Below, in pieces: positions 44,234-51,851 of a stretch of DNA of 64,000 bases (within the stretch, counting starts at the first letter, position 1; every line of letters starts with the position of its first letter). The translations under genes and the position numbers were made by a program. The notes under the pieces are model-generated. The model ran no database searches. It saw only the letters and a list, made by a program, of their open reading frames with translations, and was not told the DNA's origin. The stretch covers positions 84,121 through 148,120 of the forward strand of contig CANJIL010000003.1 of the NCBI GenBank assembly GCA_947474455.1, given 5' to 3'. The stretch is from Hyphomonadaceae bacterium (GTDB taxonomy: Bacteria; Pseudomonadota; Alphaproteobacteria; Caulobacterales; Hyphomonadaceae).

Positions 44234-44246
44234 GGGAGAGACACGT

Positions 44247-44960
44247 ATGCGGGTCTTGTTGATCGAGGATGATGAGCAGACCGCTCGCAGCATCGAACTG
44301 ATGCTGAAAGGGGCTGGCTTCAACATCTTCACCACCGATCTGGGTGAGGAAGGCGTCGACCTTGGTAAGGTCTACGAATACGACCTCATTATCCTGGATC
44401 TCGGCCTGCCTGACATCTCCGGTTACGAGGTGCTCAAGCAGCTCCGCATGTCGCGTGTGAACACGCCCGTGCTGATCCTGTCGGCTAACCCCGACATCGA
44501 AGCGAAGGTGAAAACGCTCGGCTACGGCGCCGACGACTATCTCACCAAGCCGTTCAACAAGGACGAGCTCATCGCCCGCATCACCGCGATCGTTCGTCGC
44601 TCGAAAGGCCACGCAGAGAGCGTGATCCGTACCGGCGACATCATCGTGAACCTCGATGCCAAGACTGTCGAAGTGAACAACAACCGCGTTCATCTCACTG
44701 GCAAAGAGTATCAGATGTTCGAGCTTCTCTCCCTTCGCAAAGGGACCACGCTCACCAAGGAGATGTTCCTCAACCATCTCTATGGCGGCATGGACGAGCC
44801 GGAACTCAAGATCATTGACGTGTTCATCTGCAAACTGCGCAAGAAACTCGCGCAGGCGACCGGCGGTGACCACTTCATCGAAACCGTCTGGGGTCGCGGC
44901 TACGTGCTGCGGGATCCAGATCCCCGCGTGGCCGCTGCGATGGCAGAGAAAGCCGCCTAG
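44247..44960 (+). CDS. ctrA: Cell-cycle response regulator CtrA
   Basis: CtrA is the master response regulator of the alphaproteobacterial cell cycle, controlling flagellar, division and replication genes. The 237-residue OmpR-type protein has receiver residues E8-D9, phospho-acceptor D51 (I-I-L-D-L-G-L-P-D) and Lys in L-T-K-P-F. The winged-helix domain ends with the family-typical [10 protein letters not shown] and G-R-G-Y-V-L-R. The C-terminus ends in two alanines, as in the CtrA degradation signal recognised by ClpXP. The ATG at 44247 has GGGAGAG upstream and gives the canonical M-R-V-L-L-I-E-D-D start. A strong terminator follows. Confidence 0.97.
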   Translation: MRVLLIEDDEQTARSIELMLKGAGFNIFTTDLGEEGVDLGKVYEYDLIILDLGLPDISGYEVLKQLRMSRVNTPVLILSANPDIEAKVKTLGYGADDYLTKPFNKDELIARITAIVRRSKGHAESVIRTGDIIVNLDAKTVEVNNNRVHLTGKEYQMFELLSLRKGTTLTKEMFLNHLYGGMDEPELKIIDVFICKLRKKLAQATGGDHFIETVWGRGYVLRDPDPRVAAAMAEKAA

Positions 44961-44990
44961 GCTTTTGGGCCCACGAACTGACCCAATCAA

Positions 44991-45020
44991 GAAAGGGCGG
45001 ATCGCAAGATCCGCCCTTTC
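44991..45020 (+). terminator. Rho-independent-like terminator after ctrA
   Basis: A perfect 13-bp stem (GAAAGGGCGGATC, loop GCAA, GATCCGCCCTTTC) sits 30 bases after the ctrA stop. It is followed by a moderately T-rich stretch (GCTTTCTGG). It can also serve the convergent PPOX gene, whose stop is 21 bases downstream. Confidence 0.85.
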
Positions 45021-45040
45021 GCTTTCTGGCATATCGAACG

Positions 45041-45505
45041 TTACCTTTTGGGAGGTTCCACGGTGACCAGTTCGGTGTGACCAAAGCCCTTTGCATAATC
45101 GAGGATCGAGATGATCTTCGGGCGTATGCGAACCACCTGGGTTTGCGTCATGTCGAATGTTGCCTGCTTCGCCAGCTCCTGCCCGAAGCGCTTCATCATC
45201 AGCTGGCCGACCCGCAGCATTTCGTTCGCGTCTGTGACGAACGCGGCCTCGCCGGCCAACGACAGACTGCGGATCTCGTTCCAAGCTTTATAGGGCGCGT
45301 TGACCGTGACGGAGACTCGCCCATCCCGTTCGATGTTCGCGACCTTTTGGCTGTGAGACCATGTGCCGAAATAGATATCGAGACCGTCGCTGACAAAGCT
45401 GACCGTCGTCGCCTGGGGCCAGCCGTCGGGCCGATTGGTCGAGACCGTTATGTCCAGGGCCGTTTCAAGGATTTCCAACGCCAGCTTCTTCTGGTCTTCG
45501 GTCAT
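45041..45505 (-). CDS. Pyridoxamine 5'-phosphate oxidase-like flavoprotein (PPOX family)
   Basis: This 154-residue protein has the split-barrel FMN-binding fold: P-Q-A-T-T-V-S-F-V-S-D-G-L near residue 30, I-Y-F-G-T-W-S-H-S-Q-K near 45 and a V-S-V-T-V-N-A-P-Y motif near 68. The family covers many flavin or F420/heme-related reductases, and the substrate cannot be told. It is convergent with ctrA and probably shares the terminator between them. Confidence 0.85.
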   Translation of the reverse strand: MTEDQKKLALEILETALDITVSTNRPDGWPQATTVSFVSDGLDIYFGTWSHSQKVANIERDGRVSVTVNAPYKAWNEIRSLSLAGEAAFVTDANEMLRVGQLMMKRFGQELAKQATFDMTQTQVVRIRPKIISILDYAKGFGHTELVTVEPPKR

Positions 45506-45621
45506 GAAGGCCTCCTGATTGCGGGCGCAGGATCGTCCGCGGCGGGACTGCGGCCATGATCCAAGTCAATATCAACGCCGCTGCGGGGGGTGATTCAAGG
45601 CGGCTATCGTGGAGGATGCCT

Positions 45622-46170
45622 ATGGATCTGCGCGAACGCCTTGCCCTCGACCTGTTGGGTGCAAGCTACAGTCAGCTGAGCGAGCAAAAACGCAGTGTTA
45701 TCGACCTGATCGCGGATCAGAAACCCAGCGGCCTTGGCCCGATCGCCAAGCTGGATGAGCGCGATCACTGGCAAAAACTGGCGGACAAGGTGGCCCGGGT
45801 CGGCGGATCGTGGAGCTTCATCATCGCCTTCTGCACGGCGCTGGCGCTATGGGCAATATTGAACGTCCTGCTCGCCACTCACGCTTTCGACCCGTACCCT
45901 TTCATCTTCCTAAATCTGATGCTGTCGATGGTGGCCGCACTACAGGCGCCGATCATTATGATGAGCCAGAACAGGCAGGGGCTGATCGACCGGGCGGCGG
46001 CTGAGCACGACTATGTCGTGAACCTGCGCGCCGAACTTGAGATCATGCTGCTGCACGATAAGCTCGACGCGCTGCGCGAGCGCGACATTCTTGGACGAAC
46101 AGATGTGATTGACGCGCAGTTAGCGCAGCTTTGCGATGATGTGGCGGCGCTGAAGGCGAGGAGCGCCTAG
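45622..46170 (+). CDS. DUF1003 membrane protein
   Basis: This 182-residue protein matches DUF1003, with a polar N-terminal part (about 1-58) and two adjacent membrane helices (W-S-F-I-I-A-F-C-T-A-L-A-L-W at about 62-85, then F-I-F-L-N-L-M-L-S-M-V-A-A at about 93-112). The conserved R-N-x-Q motif follows (N-R-Q-G-L), with a C-terminal helix. Homologs are inner-membrane proteins of unknown function. The start is set at 45622 because GGAGG lies 6 bases upstream; an ATG 6 bases earlier is too close to it. Its 3' end overlaps the convergent DUF4112 gene by 4 bases. Confidence 0.85.
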   Translation: MDLRERLALDLLGASYSQLSEQKRSVIDLIADQKPSGLGPIAKLDERDHWQKLADKVARVGGSWSFIIAFCTALALWAILNVLLATHAFDPYPFIFLNLMLSMVAALQAPIIMMSQNRQGLIDRAAAEHDYVVNLRAELEIMLLHDKLDALRERDILGRTDVIDAQLAQLCDDVAALKARSA

Positions 46171-46553
46171 GCCGCCGCAGCGAGGCGTTGTTCGCGGTTT
46201 ACTTCGCGCAGCTCGACCGCGCGTTTCTCGAGATCGGCGATAAGAAGCTTCACGTTGCGCGTATTGGACTTGAACGCGATGTCAAAGATGTCGCCAACGA
46301 CGGGGATGAGGCCGATGGCGGCGTCGATGCCCCAGTTGACGAACATGCGGGTGATCGTCCACTGCGTCGCGCCAAGCTTGCGCGACTGGAAGATGATGTA
46401 GAGTCCGGCGGCGGAGGTGATCAGGTCGCCGAGGATGGGGATGAGTCCGACGATCGCATCGGCGCCAAACTGGACGCCAAACACCGAGAACCTGCGGTCG
46501 AGGCGCTGCTCCAGCTTTTTCAGCCTGGCTACACCATCACACTTGTTCTGCAT
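46167..46553 (-). CDS. DUF4112 membrane protein
   Basis: This 128-residue protein matches DUF4112. Its two Gly/Pro-containing hydrophobic segments, G-L-I-P-I-L-G-D-L-I-T-S (about 35-55) and G-L-I-P-V-V-G-D-I-F-D-I-A (about 78-95), are characteristic duplicated motifs. The C-terminus is a charged helix. The upstream open frame continues 187 codons further but is unlike the family, so the ATG at 46553 is used. Homologs are small membrane proteins of unknown function. It is convergent with the DUF1003 gene (4-base overlap). Confidence 0.82.
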   Translation of the reverse strand: MQNKCDGVARLKKLEQRLDRRFSVFGVQFGADAIVGLIPILGDLITSAAGLYIIFQSRKLGATQWTITRMFVNWGIDAAIGLIPVVGDIFDIAFKSNTRNVKLLIADLEKRAVELREVNREQRLAAAA

Positions 46554-46848
46554 CAAAACACCACCAGCAACGCTTCTGCGTTGAATTACGAGCGGGTAGT
46601 ACAACGTCCGGGCTTCTGAAAGGTTCATGGCGCAGTCAACCACGCCAGGAGGGCGTGGAATTATGCCTCTTTCGGCGCCGCAGCAAGTGTTCTGGCAAGC
46701 CCCGACCGCGCAGCTTAGCCGCACCCTAATGGCCTGCAACACGGCGCAAATATCTGTTTTTGTTCGAATTATCTGTAAACGGCGGCGCCGGAGCGCTGGT
46801 TGCCAACAGCGCATGGCCCGGGCAAGGGTCAAGGGAGGGCATATGCAC

Positions 46849-47135
46849 TCAAATCCCGGCGACAGGTCTCGTTGACACATAAGCCTCGAAACCGGCAGTG
46901 ATCGGGCGCGCTTTCGCGACCGCGGCGTGCACCGAAGAGAGCTTGAGCGAGGCCTTGCGGCTCGCTTCATTGTCCCAGACTTCGGTGATCCAGATGCCAT
47001 CGGGATCGGGGACGCATCCTCCGCGACTATGTAGCTGAGACAGCCCGACATCGCCTGTGTGCTCTCGCCCAATACGGCGATCAGTTCGTCGCGCTTGCCG
47101 GATGCGGCGCGCATTTATCCAATCAGACCGAACAT
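46849..47135 (-). pseudogene. Antibiotic-biosynthesis-monooxygenase-like protein with nonsense codon and frameshift
   Basis: An ATG with GGAGG-like sequence upstream starts M-F-G-L-I-G, then TAA at 47117-47115, then M-R-A-A-S-G-K-R-D-E-L-I-A-V-L in the same frame. This is the usual N-terminus of an ABM-type monooxygenase if the TAA was a sense codon such as AAA. After E-D-A-S near 47025 the frame changes and reads D-P-D-G-I-W-I-T-E-V-W-D-N-E-A-S, then A-R-P-I-T-A-G-F-E to the stop at 46849. Two independent lesions in about 90 codons make a pseudogene likely. Confidence 0.72.
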
Positions 47136-47239
47136 GAGATCCTCCGTGGCGGCGCAGAGAGTAGAGCGAGGTCCGGCGCGCTACAGCCCGCGACTGGCGC
47201 TAAGCCGCCACGTCCTTGTAAGCAGAGAAGCATATTGGC

Positions 47240-48088
47240 TTAGGCAGCCGAAGCGGCGCGCGCGGCGCCTTGCGACGGTTGCAACACGAGTTTGTAGAGA
47301 CCGCGGCGGTCCTGCGTGGGCTCGAACGACTTAGATGAGCCGACGAGCGACTCAGCGGCGCCCATCATCAGGAAGCCGCCCGGGTTCACGGTGTCTGCAA
47401 TGCGGTCGAGCACGAGCGATTTGGTCGGCCCATCGAAATAGATCAGCACGTTGCGGCAGAACACGACGTCGAATTTGCCTATGCCGTAGTTGCTGTCGAT
47501 CAGGTTGACCTTCTTGAACGTCACCATCTGGCGCAAGCGCTCCGAGATCCGCCAGTGATCGTCCTGCTGCGTGAAGTAGTGCATCAGCATATGGATCGGC
47601 AGGCCGCGCTGCACTTCAAACTGCGTGAAGAGGCCCTGGCGGGCACGCTCGAGGCAGCGATCGGAAATGTCGGTCGCGACGATCTCGACCGGCACGCCAC
47701 CGGTGAGGGCTGGCGTCTGGTCGAGCATCATGGCGATGGAGTACGGCTCCTGCCCTGTCGAGCAGGCGGCGCACCATATGCGGATGCGGCTACCCTTGCG
47801 GGCCTGGCCGAGCACCGGGAAGATCGCGTCCTTCAGGTGGTCGAACGGGGTCTTGTCCCGGAAGAAATAGGTTTCGTTGGTCGTCATGACGTCGACGACC
47901 TGGCCGATGAGGCGTTCTTCGCGGCGGGCGCGGACGACATGGATCAGATCATCGATTGACGGTAGGCCTTCCTTGCGCGCGAGCGGAGCAAGGCGGCTTT
48001 CGAGCAGATACATCTTGTCGCCAGTGAGGACGATGCCAGCGCGCTTTCGAAGCAGCTGAGAGACGAATTCGAAATCCTGGCTGTTCAC
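47240..48088 (-). CDS. cheR: Chemotaxis protein methyltransferase CheR
   Basis: CheR methylates glutamates on chemoreceptors using SAM. The 282-residue protein has the helical N-terminal domain and the methyltransferase fold: N-E-T-Y-F-F-R (about 72), W-C-A-A-C-S-T-G-Q-E-P-Y-S (about 107), A-T-D-I-S (about 138) and F-D-V-V-F-C-R-N-V-L-I-Y-F (about 210). The GTG at 48088 overlaps the cheB stop by 3 bases and gives the usual N-terminus; upstream in-frame sequence lies inside cheB. No receptor gene is in the window. Confidence 0.93.
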   Translation of the reverse strand: MNSQDFEFVSQLLRKRAGIVLTGDKMYLLESRLAPLARKEGLPSIDDLIHVVRARREERLIGQVVDVMTTNETYFFRDKTPFDHLKDAIFPVLGQARKGSRIRIWCAACSTGQEPYSIAMMLDQTPALTGGVPVEIVATDISDRCLERARQGLFTQFEVQRGLPIHMLMHYFTQQDDHWRISERLRQMVTFKKVNLIDSNYGIGKFDVVFCRNVLIYFDGPTKSLVLDRIADTVNPGGFLMMGAAESLVGSSKSFEPTQDRRGLYKLVLQPSQGAARAASAA

Positions 48089-49170
48089 GCGGCCTCTCCG
48101 TTCATCATGCGCAGCGCGAGCTGGCTCAGTTCCCTGAGAGGCTTCACAGCCTCGGCGTATCCGGCCTGGGCGACGGAGCCAGGCATGCCCCACACAACGC
48201 TGGTCGTTTCGTCCTGCACGACCACGCGCCCTCCGGCCTCGACGATCTTGCGTGCGCCATCGCGGCCGTCCTGCCCCATGCCCGTGAGCACGACGCAGAG
48301 CAGACGTGAGCCGAACGCCGCAGCAGCAGACTCCAACAACGGATCTGCTGCGGGACGGCAGAAGTTGACCGGTTCGCCCTTGTCCAGATGGACCATCCGG
48401 CCAGCGGGGCAGCGCGCGATACGCATATGCCAGTCACCTGGCGCGAGGAGCACCGCGCCATTGCTAAGCGTGTCGCCTTCGCGCGCTTCGCGGCAGTGCT
48501 TGCCGATGGCGTTCTCGAGCTTCTCTGCAAAGACCGGCGTGAAGCTGGCGGGCATATGCTGCACGATCAGGATCGGCGCATCGATCCGGCGGGCGATAGG
48601 CGCGAGAAATGCTGGAAGCGCGCCCGGGCCGCCTGTCGACGCCGCTACCAACATTGCTGCGGGCGGTGCGAGATGGAGGGGACGCGGGCGAAGCCTGATG
48701 GGAGCGGAAGGCGTCAGCGCGAGGCCGCGGCCCCCTGCCCGCTCGCCGAGCGCGACGATCTTCTCGATCAGTTCACGACGGTAGCTGTCGAGGCCGCCGA
48801 AGGAGCTTGCCTGCGGCTTCGTGATGAAGTCAGCTGCGCCCAGCGCGAGCGCCTTCACCGTCCGCGCAGCGCCGGTGGCCGTAAGTGTCGAGGCCATGAC
48901 GATGCGGGCTTCGGGGGCAGCCTTGCGGAGCTGCGGCAGGGCCAAGAGGCCATCCATTTGCGGCATCTCGATGTCGAGCACAATGACATCCGGACGGACG
49001 ACGGCGGCTTCGGTCACGGCTTGCGCGCCATCCGAGCAGGCTTTCACCAGCTCGATGCGGGGGTCTTCCTCGATCCAGCGCCGCACGAAACCCCGTACGG
49101 TCGCGCTGTCGTCCACGAGCATGACGCGGATGGGATGGGACGATGCGGGTTGGCGGAGCGCTACGGTCAC
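48085..49170 (-). CDS. cheB: Chemotaxis protein-glutamate methylesterase CheB
   Basis: CheB removes methyl groups from chemoreceptors and is activated by phosphorylation. Residues 1-130 are a receiver domain with D20-D21 and phospho-acceptor D66 (V-I-V-L-D-I-E-M-P). After a linker, the esterase domain carries the catalytic Ser in A-A-S-T-G-G-P-G-A-L, His in I-V-Q-H-M-P, and Asp in G-M-G-Q-D-G-R-D-G. All are intact. It is coupled to cheR by overlap and lies downstream of cheY in the same direction. Confidence 0.95.
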   Translation of the reverse strand: MTVALRQPASSHPIRVMLVDDSATVRGFVRRWIEEDPRIELVKACSDGAQAVTEAAVVRPDVIVLDIEMPQMDGLLALPQLRKAAPEARIVMASTLTATGAARTVKALALGAADFITKPQASSFGGLDSYRRELIEKIVALGERAGGRGLALTPSAPIRLRPRPLHLAPPAAMLVAASTGGPGALPAFLAPIARRIDAPILIVQHMPASFTPVFAEKLENAIGKHCREAREGDTLSNGAVLLAPGDWHMRIARCPAGRMVHLDKGEPVNFCRPAADPLLESAAAAFGSRLLCVVLTGMGQDGRDGARKIVEAGGRVVVQDETTSVVWGMPGSVAQAGYAEAVKPLRELSQLALRMMNGEAA

Positions 49171-49179
49171 AACATCTAA

Positions 49180-49545
49180 TCAGACAAGACCGACTTCGGA
49201 GAACTTGGATTCGATGATCTCGGAGTCGAACGGCTTCATGATGTATTCGTTGGCGCCAGAGCGCATCGCTTCGGCGATGTGGCTCATGTCGTTCTCGGTG
49301 GTGCAGAACACGACGGTCGGACGGTCGCCGCCCGGTTCACGGCGCAGGGCGCGCAGGAAGTCGATGCCGTTCATCACGGGCATGTTCCAATCGAGCAGGA
49401 TGCAATCCGGCATCGCCTTGCGGCAGTTCTCAAGCGCCTGGGCGCCGTCAGCCGCTTCTTCGGCTTCGAACCGGAGATCCTCAACGATGCGACGCGCGAC
49501 TTTGCGCACCACGCGGCTATCATCCACGATCAGACAGCGTTTCAT
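49180..49545 (-). CDS. cheY: Single-domain response regulator, CheY-like
   Basis: This 121-residue stand-alone receiver has acidic residues D8-D9 near the start (C-L-I-V-D-D-S), phospho-acceptor Asp in I-L-L-D-W-N-M-P (about 52), Thr in C-T-T-E-N (about 82) and Lys in I-M-K-P-F-D (about 104). It belongs to the alphaproteobacterial chemotaxis receiver group rather than the CpdR group. The ATG at 49545 has GGAGAGGG upstream. Lying between chpT/cheW and cheB, it is probably a motor or chemotaxis regulator, but ChpT crosstalk is possible. Confidence 0.88.
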   Translation of the reverse strand: MKRCLIVDDSRVVRKVARRIVEDLRFEAEEAADGAQALENCRKAMPDCILLDWNMPVMNGIDFLRALRREPGGDRPTVVFCTTENDMSHIAEAMRSGANEYIMKPFDSEIIESKFSEVGLV

Positions 49546-49569
49546 GCTCGCCCTCTCCAATAGCCGTGG

Positions 49570-50060
49570 TCACGCCGCGGCGGCGGCATCCTCGGCGCCT
49601 GCGCCAGCCAGCCTCCGGTCCATGTCCATTATGACCAGGAGGCAGCCTTCCAGGCGGTGGACGCCGCAGGATACGCCTAACCATGTCGCGTCAAGGTTAA
49701 CGGGGTTTTGCTCCAGATCGCTTTCTTGAACCCGTACGACTTCCCCGATCTCGTCGATGATCAGCTCCACGCTCTCGACACAACGCCCCAAACCGATGGC
49801 CAGGCTCTGGCAAGTTCTTGATTTTGTTGAAGACGGCAGGCCGAGCCGCGAACGGGCGGCGATGGCCGTTACAATCCGTCAACGAAGATTAAGCACACCG
49901 GCGATTTCTGGCCCGGAAAGCGGGACGTGCGTCATCGCCGCAGCGCGGAAGACATCGCGAATGCCCGAAACGTTGACCCCTGGCGTCTGATCGCAATGAG
50001 ATCGAGGCATGCTGCGGTTTCCGTAAGAGTTTCGCTAGGCAACTCGGCCGTAGGGTCCAT
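49570..50060 (-). pseudogene. cheW: CheW coupling protein, decayed (frameshift and TGA)
   Basis: An ATG at 50060 opens D-P-T-A-E-L-P-S-E-T-L-T-E-T-A-A. Near 49993 the frame shifts and continues G-V-N-V-S-G-I-R-D-V-F, then P-E-I-A-G-V-L-N-L-R, and a TGA at 49881-49879 stands where CheW has the invariant Gly of L-N-L-R-G-R. The same frame then goes on R-I-V-T-A-I and ends with a good CheW C-terminus (L-I-I-D-E-I-G-E-V-V-R-V, N-P-V-N-L-D). Conserved positions are already changed (A for D after T-A-I). This is a genuine-looking pseudogene between intact chpT and cheY. Confidence 0.82.
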
Positions 50061-50142
50061 CCGCAGCCGGCACGCGGAAAAACTATGAGCTTGTGGCAAC
50101 TAAATGCGGACGAAGGTGAAAAATCGCTGCCGTGGGGGCAAA

Positions 50143-50793
50143 TCAGCCCGTCGCAAGCGCGCCGATCGCGGTTAAGCCAGCGGCCCGAGGGACAATGCGG
50201 GGCTCGAGGCTGAAGCCCGCTTCCTCGCAGAGAACCTTCGTGAAGAAGGGCTGGACGGCTCCACCGCCCCAGCCGCCGCCCGGCTCTCTGCCGGCCAGAG
50301 CGTCGAGGACTTCCAACTTGAAGTTCGAGAACTGGCCAAGAGCTTCGACGTCGAAAACGAGCCTGTCGTCTTTCTCGGTGGCGGTGACGCGGCATGTGCC
50401 CCGGGCCGCGGGGTCGATCATGATAAGGGTCATGTTCATCAGGATGCGCATCTGGCGGTTGCTGATCCGATGCGTCTCGACGGCCCAATCAAGCTGGGTG
50501 CGGGAGTTGGTGGCGAACAGCTTCACGAAGAGATCCTTAGCTTCGCCGATGTTGCAGAGATTATCGTTAAGCGCCTGGCTGCCGAGCGCATAGCGCATGT
50601 AGCGCAGCTTGGCTTCGAGCGTGGCGAGACCCGTGCGGAGCGATTTCTCGCCCTCCGCCTTCATGGCCGGACCCATGCTGTCATCGAACAGAAGCTCGCA
50701 GCTCTGCAACAGCGATGTGAGCGGAGAGGCCACGTCGTGGCATATGCGCGAGGCGACGTAGGCCGCCAGTTTTGATGATTCCATGACAGCCAT
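50143..50793 (-). CDS. chpT: Histidine phosphotransferase ChpT
   Basis: ChpT relays phosphate from the hybrid kinase CckA to CtrA and CpdR. The 216-residue protein has a DHp-like helical hairpin with the phospho-His at H19 (S-R-I-C-H-D-V-A-S-P-L) and a C-terminal degenerate ATPase-like domain (W-G-G-G-A-V-Q-P-F-F near 180) lacking a nucleotide-binding N box, as in the ChpT C-terminal family. It is encoded at the head of the cheW-cheY-cheB-cheR run, linking the cell-cycle relay to chemotaxis genes. cckA and cpdR are not in the window. Confidence 0.9.
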   Translation of the reverse strand: MAVMESSKLAAYVASRICHDVASPLTSLLQSCELLFDDSMGPAMKAEGEKSLRTGLATLEAKLRYMRYALGSQALNDNLCNIGEAKDLFVKLFATNSRTQLDWAVETHRISNRQMRILMNMTLIMIDPAARGTCRVTATEKDDRLVFDVEALGQFSNFKLEVLDALAGREPGGGWGGGAVQPFFTKVLCEEAGFSLEPRIVPRAAGLTAIGALATG

Positions 50794-50857
50794 ATGCAGC
50801 TCCCGCCCTGAAACGAATCGGAAGCTAGCGGTTTCGACTCCTCAGCCCAAGTGCGAA

Positions 50858-51100
50858 TTAGGCCTCATCCGAGTCCTGTTCATTCCCAATCCGTTCGTCG
50901 TGGCCTGAACGTGCGCTTTGAAACGACAACGCAAACAAGCCGACGACAAGAAGCGCCGTGAGCGTGGCGCCTAATGCCAAGACAATTACGACATAGGCGC
51001 TGGGAAATTGCGCGCCCAGCCAACTGGCCCAAGCGGACAGGACCATCACGGCGACCGGCACAAGCCCAAGCGTGAGCATGAGGATGGTCTTGTGCGACAT
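50858..51100 (-). CDS. Small two-helix membrane protein
   Basis: This 80-residue protein starts at 51100 with GGAAGG just upstream. Two membrane helices are seen, at about 6-26 (L-M-L-T-L-G-L-V-P-V-A-V-M-V) and 35-58 (Y-V-V-I-V-L-A-L-G-A-T-L-T-A-L). A polar acidic tail follows (H-D-E-R-I-G-N-E-Q-D-S-D-E-A). Function is unknown. It is separated from the ydbH operon upstream by a terminator-like hairpin and lies 65 bases before chpT. Confidence 0.65.
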   Translation of the reverse strand: MSHKTILMLTLGLVPVAVMVLSAWASWLGAQFPSAYVVIVLALGATLTALLVVGLFALSFQSARSGHDERIGNEQDSDEA

Positions 51101-51135
51101 GGCGCCTTCCAGAAGGGGCGTGCTCCAAATGCGAA

Positions 51136-51163
51136 GCGGCCCCGGAAGATTGTCCGGGGCCGC
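51136..51163 (-). terminator. Terminator-like hairpin after ydbL
   Basis: An 11-bp GC-rich perfect stem (GCGGCCCCGGA with its complement) and a 6-base loop lie 34 bases past the ydbL stop on the reverse strand, with additional imperfect pairing on both flanks. On the reverse strand it is followed by TTCGCATTT. It probably ends the ydbH-ynbE-ydbL transcript. Confidence 0.7.
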
Positions 51164-51196
51164 CATGCTTCCTAAAACTCAGGTCACGTCAGCCTG

Positions 51197-51553
51197 TTAC
51201 GGCTTCTTCGTCCAGGGATCGCTTGCGCCAGGTTTCACGACCTCGCCGGGTTCAGCCCGGGCAATGTTCTTTTCGGCCATGGCGGCGGCGACAACTTGAA
51301 CGCTGTCGCCGGTCTTCTTGGAGATGTCCGAGTAGACCTTAAGACGGCCGGCGTTGGTTTCCTCCACACGGCGCTGGAGATCGGCCGAGGCCTTCCCAGC
51401 ATCGACTATGCCGAGATACCCGTCGAACTTCTCGCCAATGATGCCCTGGGCCTTGGCCTGCTCGATCACCGGATCGGCCGCGTAGGCGGTCATCAGGGTC
51501 GCGGCGGCGAAGACGGCGGCGAACCAGGTGCTGATTTTCTTGAACATGCTCAT
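51197..51553 (-). CDS. ydbL: YdbL family protein (DUF1318)
   Basis: YdbL is a small periplasmic protein associated with the YdbH-YnbE envelope bridge. The 118 residues include a signal peptide (cleavage near A-Y-A/A-D) and the DUF1318 core A-K-A-Q-G-I-I-G-E-K-F-D-G-Y-L-G and R-L-K-V-Y-S-D-I-S-K-K-T-G. It is the last gene of the ydbH-ynbE-ydbL operon, the same order as in gammaproteobacteria, where YdbL is proposed to modulate the YdbH-YnbE complex. Confidence 0.9.
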   Translation of the reverse strand: MSMFKKISTWFAAVFAAATLMTAYAADPVIEQAKAQGIIGEKFDGYLGIVDAGKASADLQRRVEETNAGRLKVYSDISKKTGDSVQVVAAAMAEKNIARAEPGEVVKPGASDPWTKKP

Positions 51554-51573
51554 GACAGGCTCCTTTTCCTGCC

Positions 51574-51801
51574 TCAGAACAAATCTGGGTTAGCGGCGAT
51601 CGCGTCCTCCAGGTCCTTATCAAGACGATAGCGGACCTCCTGGTCGATCTTGACGTTCAGATTGATGGTGATCGGTTTGTCCGACGCCTCAATCCGAACG
51701 GTCGGCATGCACGCCGCTGCGCCCAGCGCAACGGCGAGCCCGAGCGCTTGCGCCAGTGCTTTTGCGATTGGCAGATCGCTCCTTTGCATCGGTTGCTCCA
51801 T
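51574..51801 (-). CDS. ynbE: YnbE family lipoprotein
   Basis: YnbE is a small outer-membrane lipoprotein proposed to complete the intermembrane bridge formed by YdbH. The 75 residues from 51801 have a hydrophobic signal with a lipobox ending A-A-C-M-P-T, then the conserved V-R-I-E-A-S-D-K-P-I-T-I-N-L-N-V-K-I-D and a short helix D-K-D-L-E-D-A-I. An in-frame start at 51855 would overlap ydbH by 4 bases but would lengthen the region before the signal peptide. Context with ydbH and ydbL supports the name. Confidence 0.85.
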   Translation of the reverse strand: MEQPMQRSDLPIAKALAQALGLAVALGAAACMPTVRIEASDKPITINLNVKIDQEVRYRLDKDLEDAIAANPDLF

Positions 51802-51851
51802 GCTTCCGCCAGTGACCCTTGCCTCTCCTGAGTGCTTCGTCAATCTGGCCG

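Noticed and set aside
46554..47114. Single 315-codon gene covering DUF4112 and upstream sequence
   Set aside because: The upstream half is a frameshifted monooxygenase plus non-coding sequence; the DUF4112 family begins near 46553.
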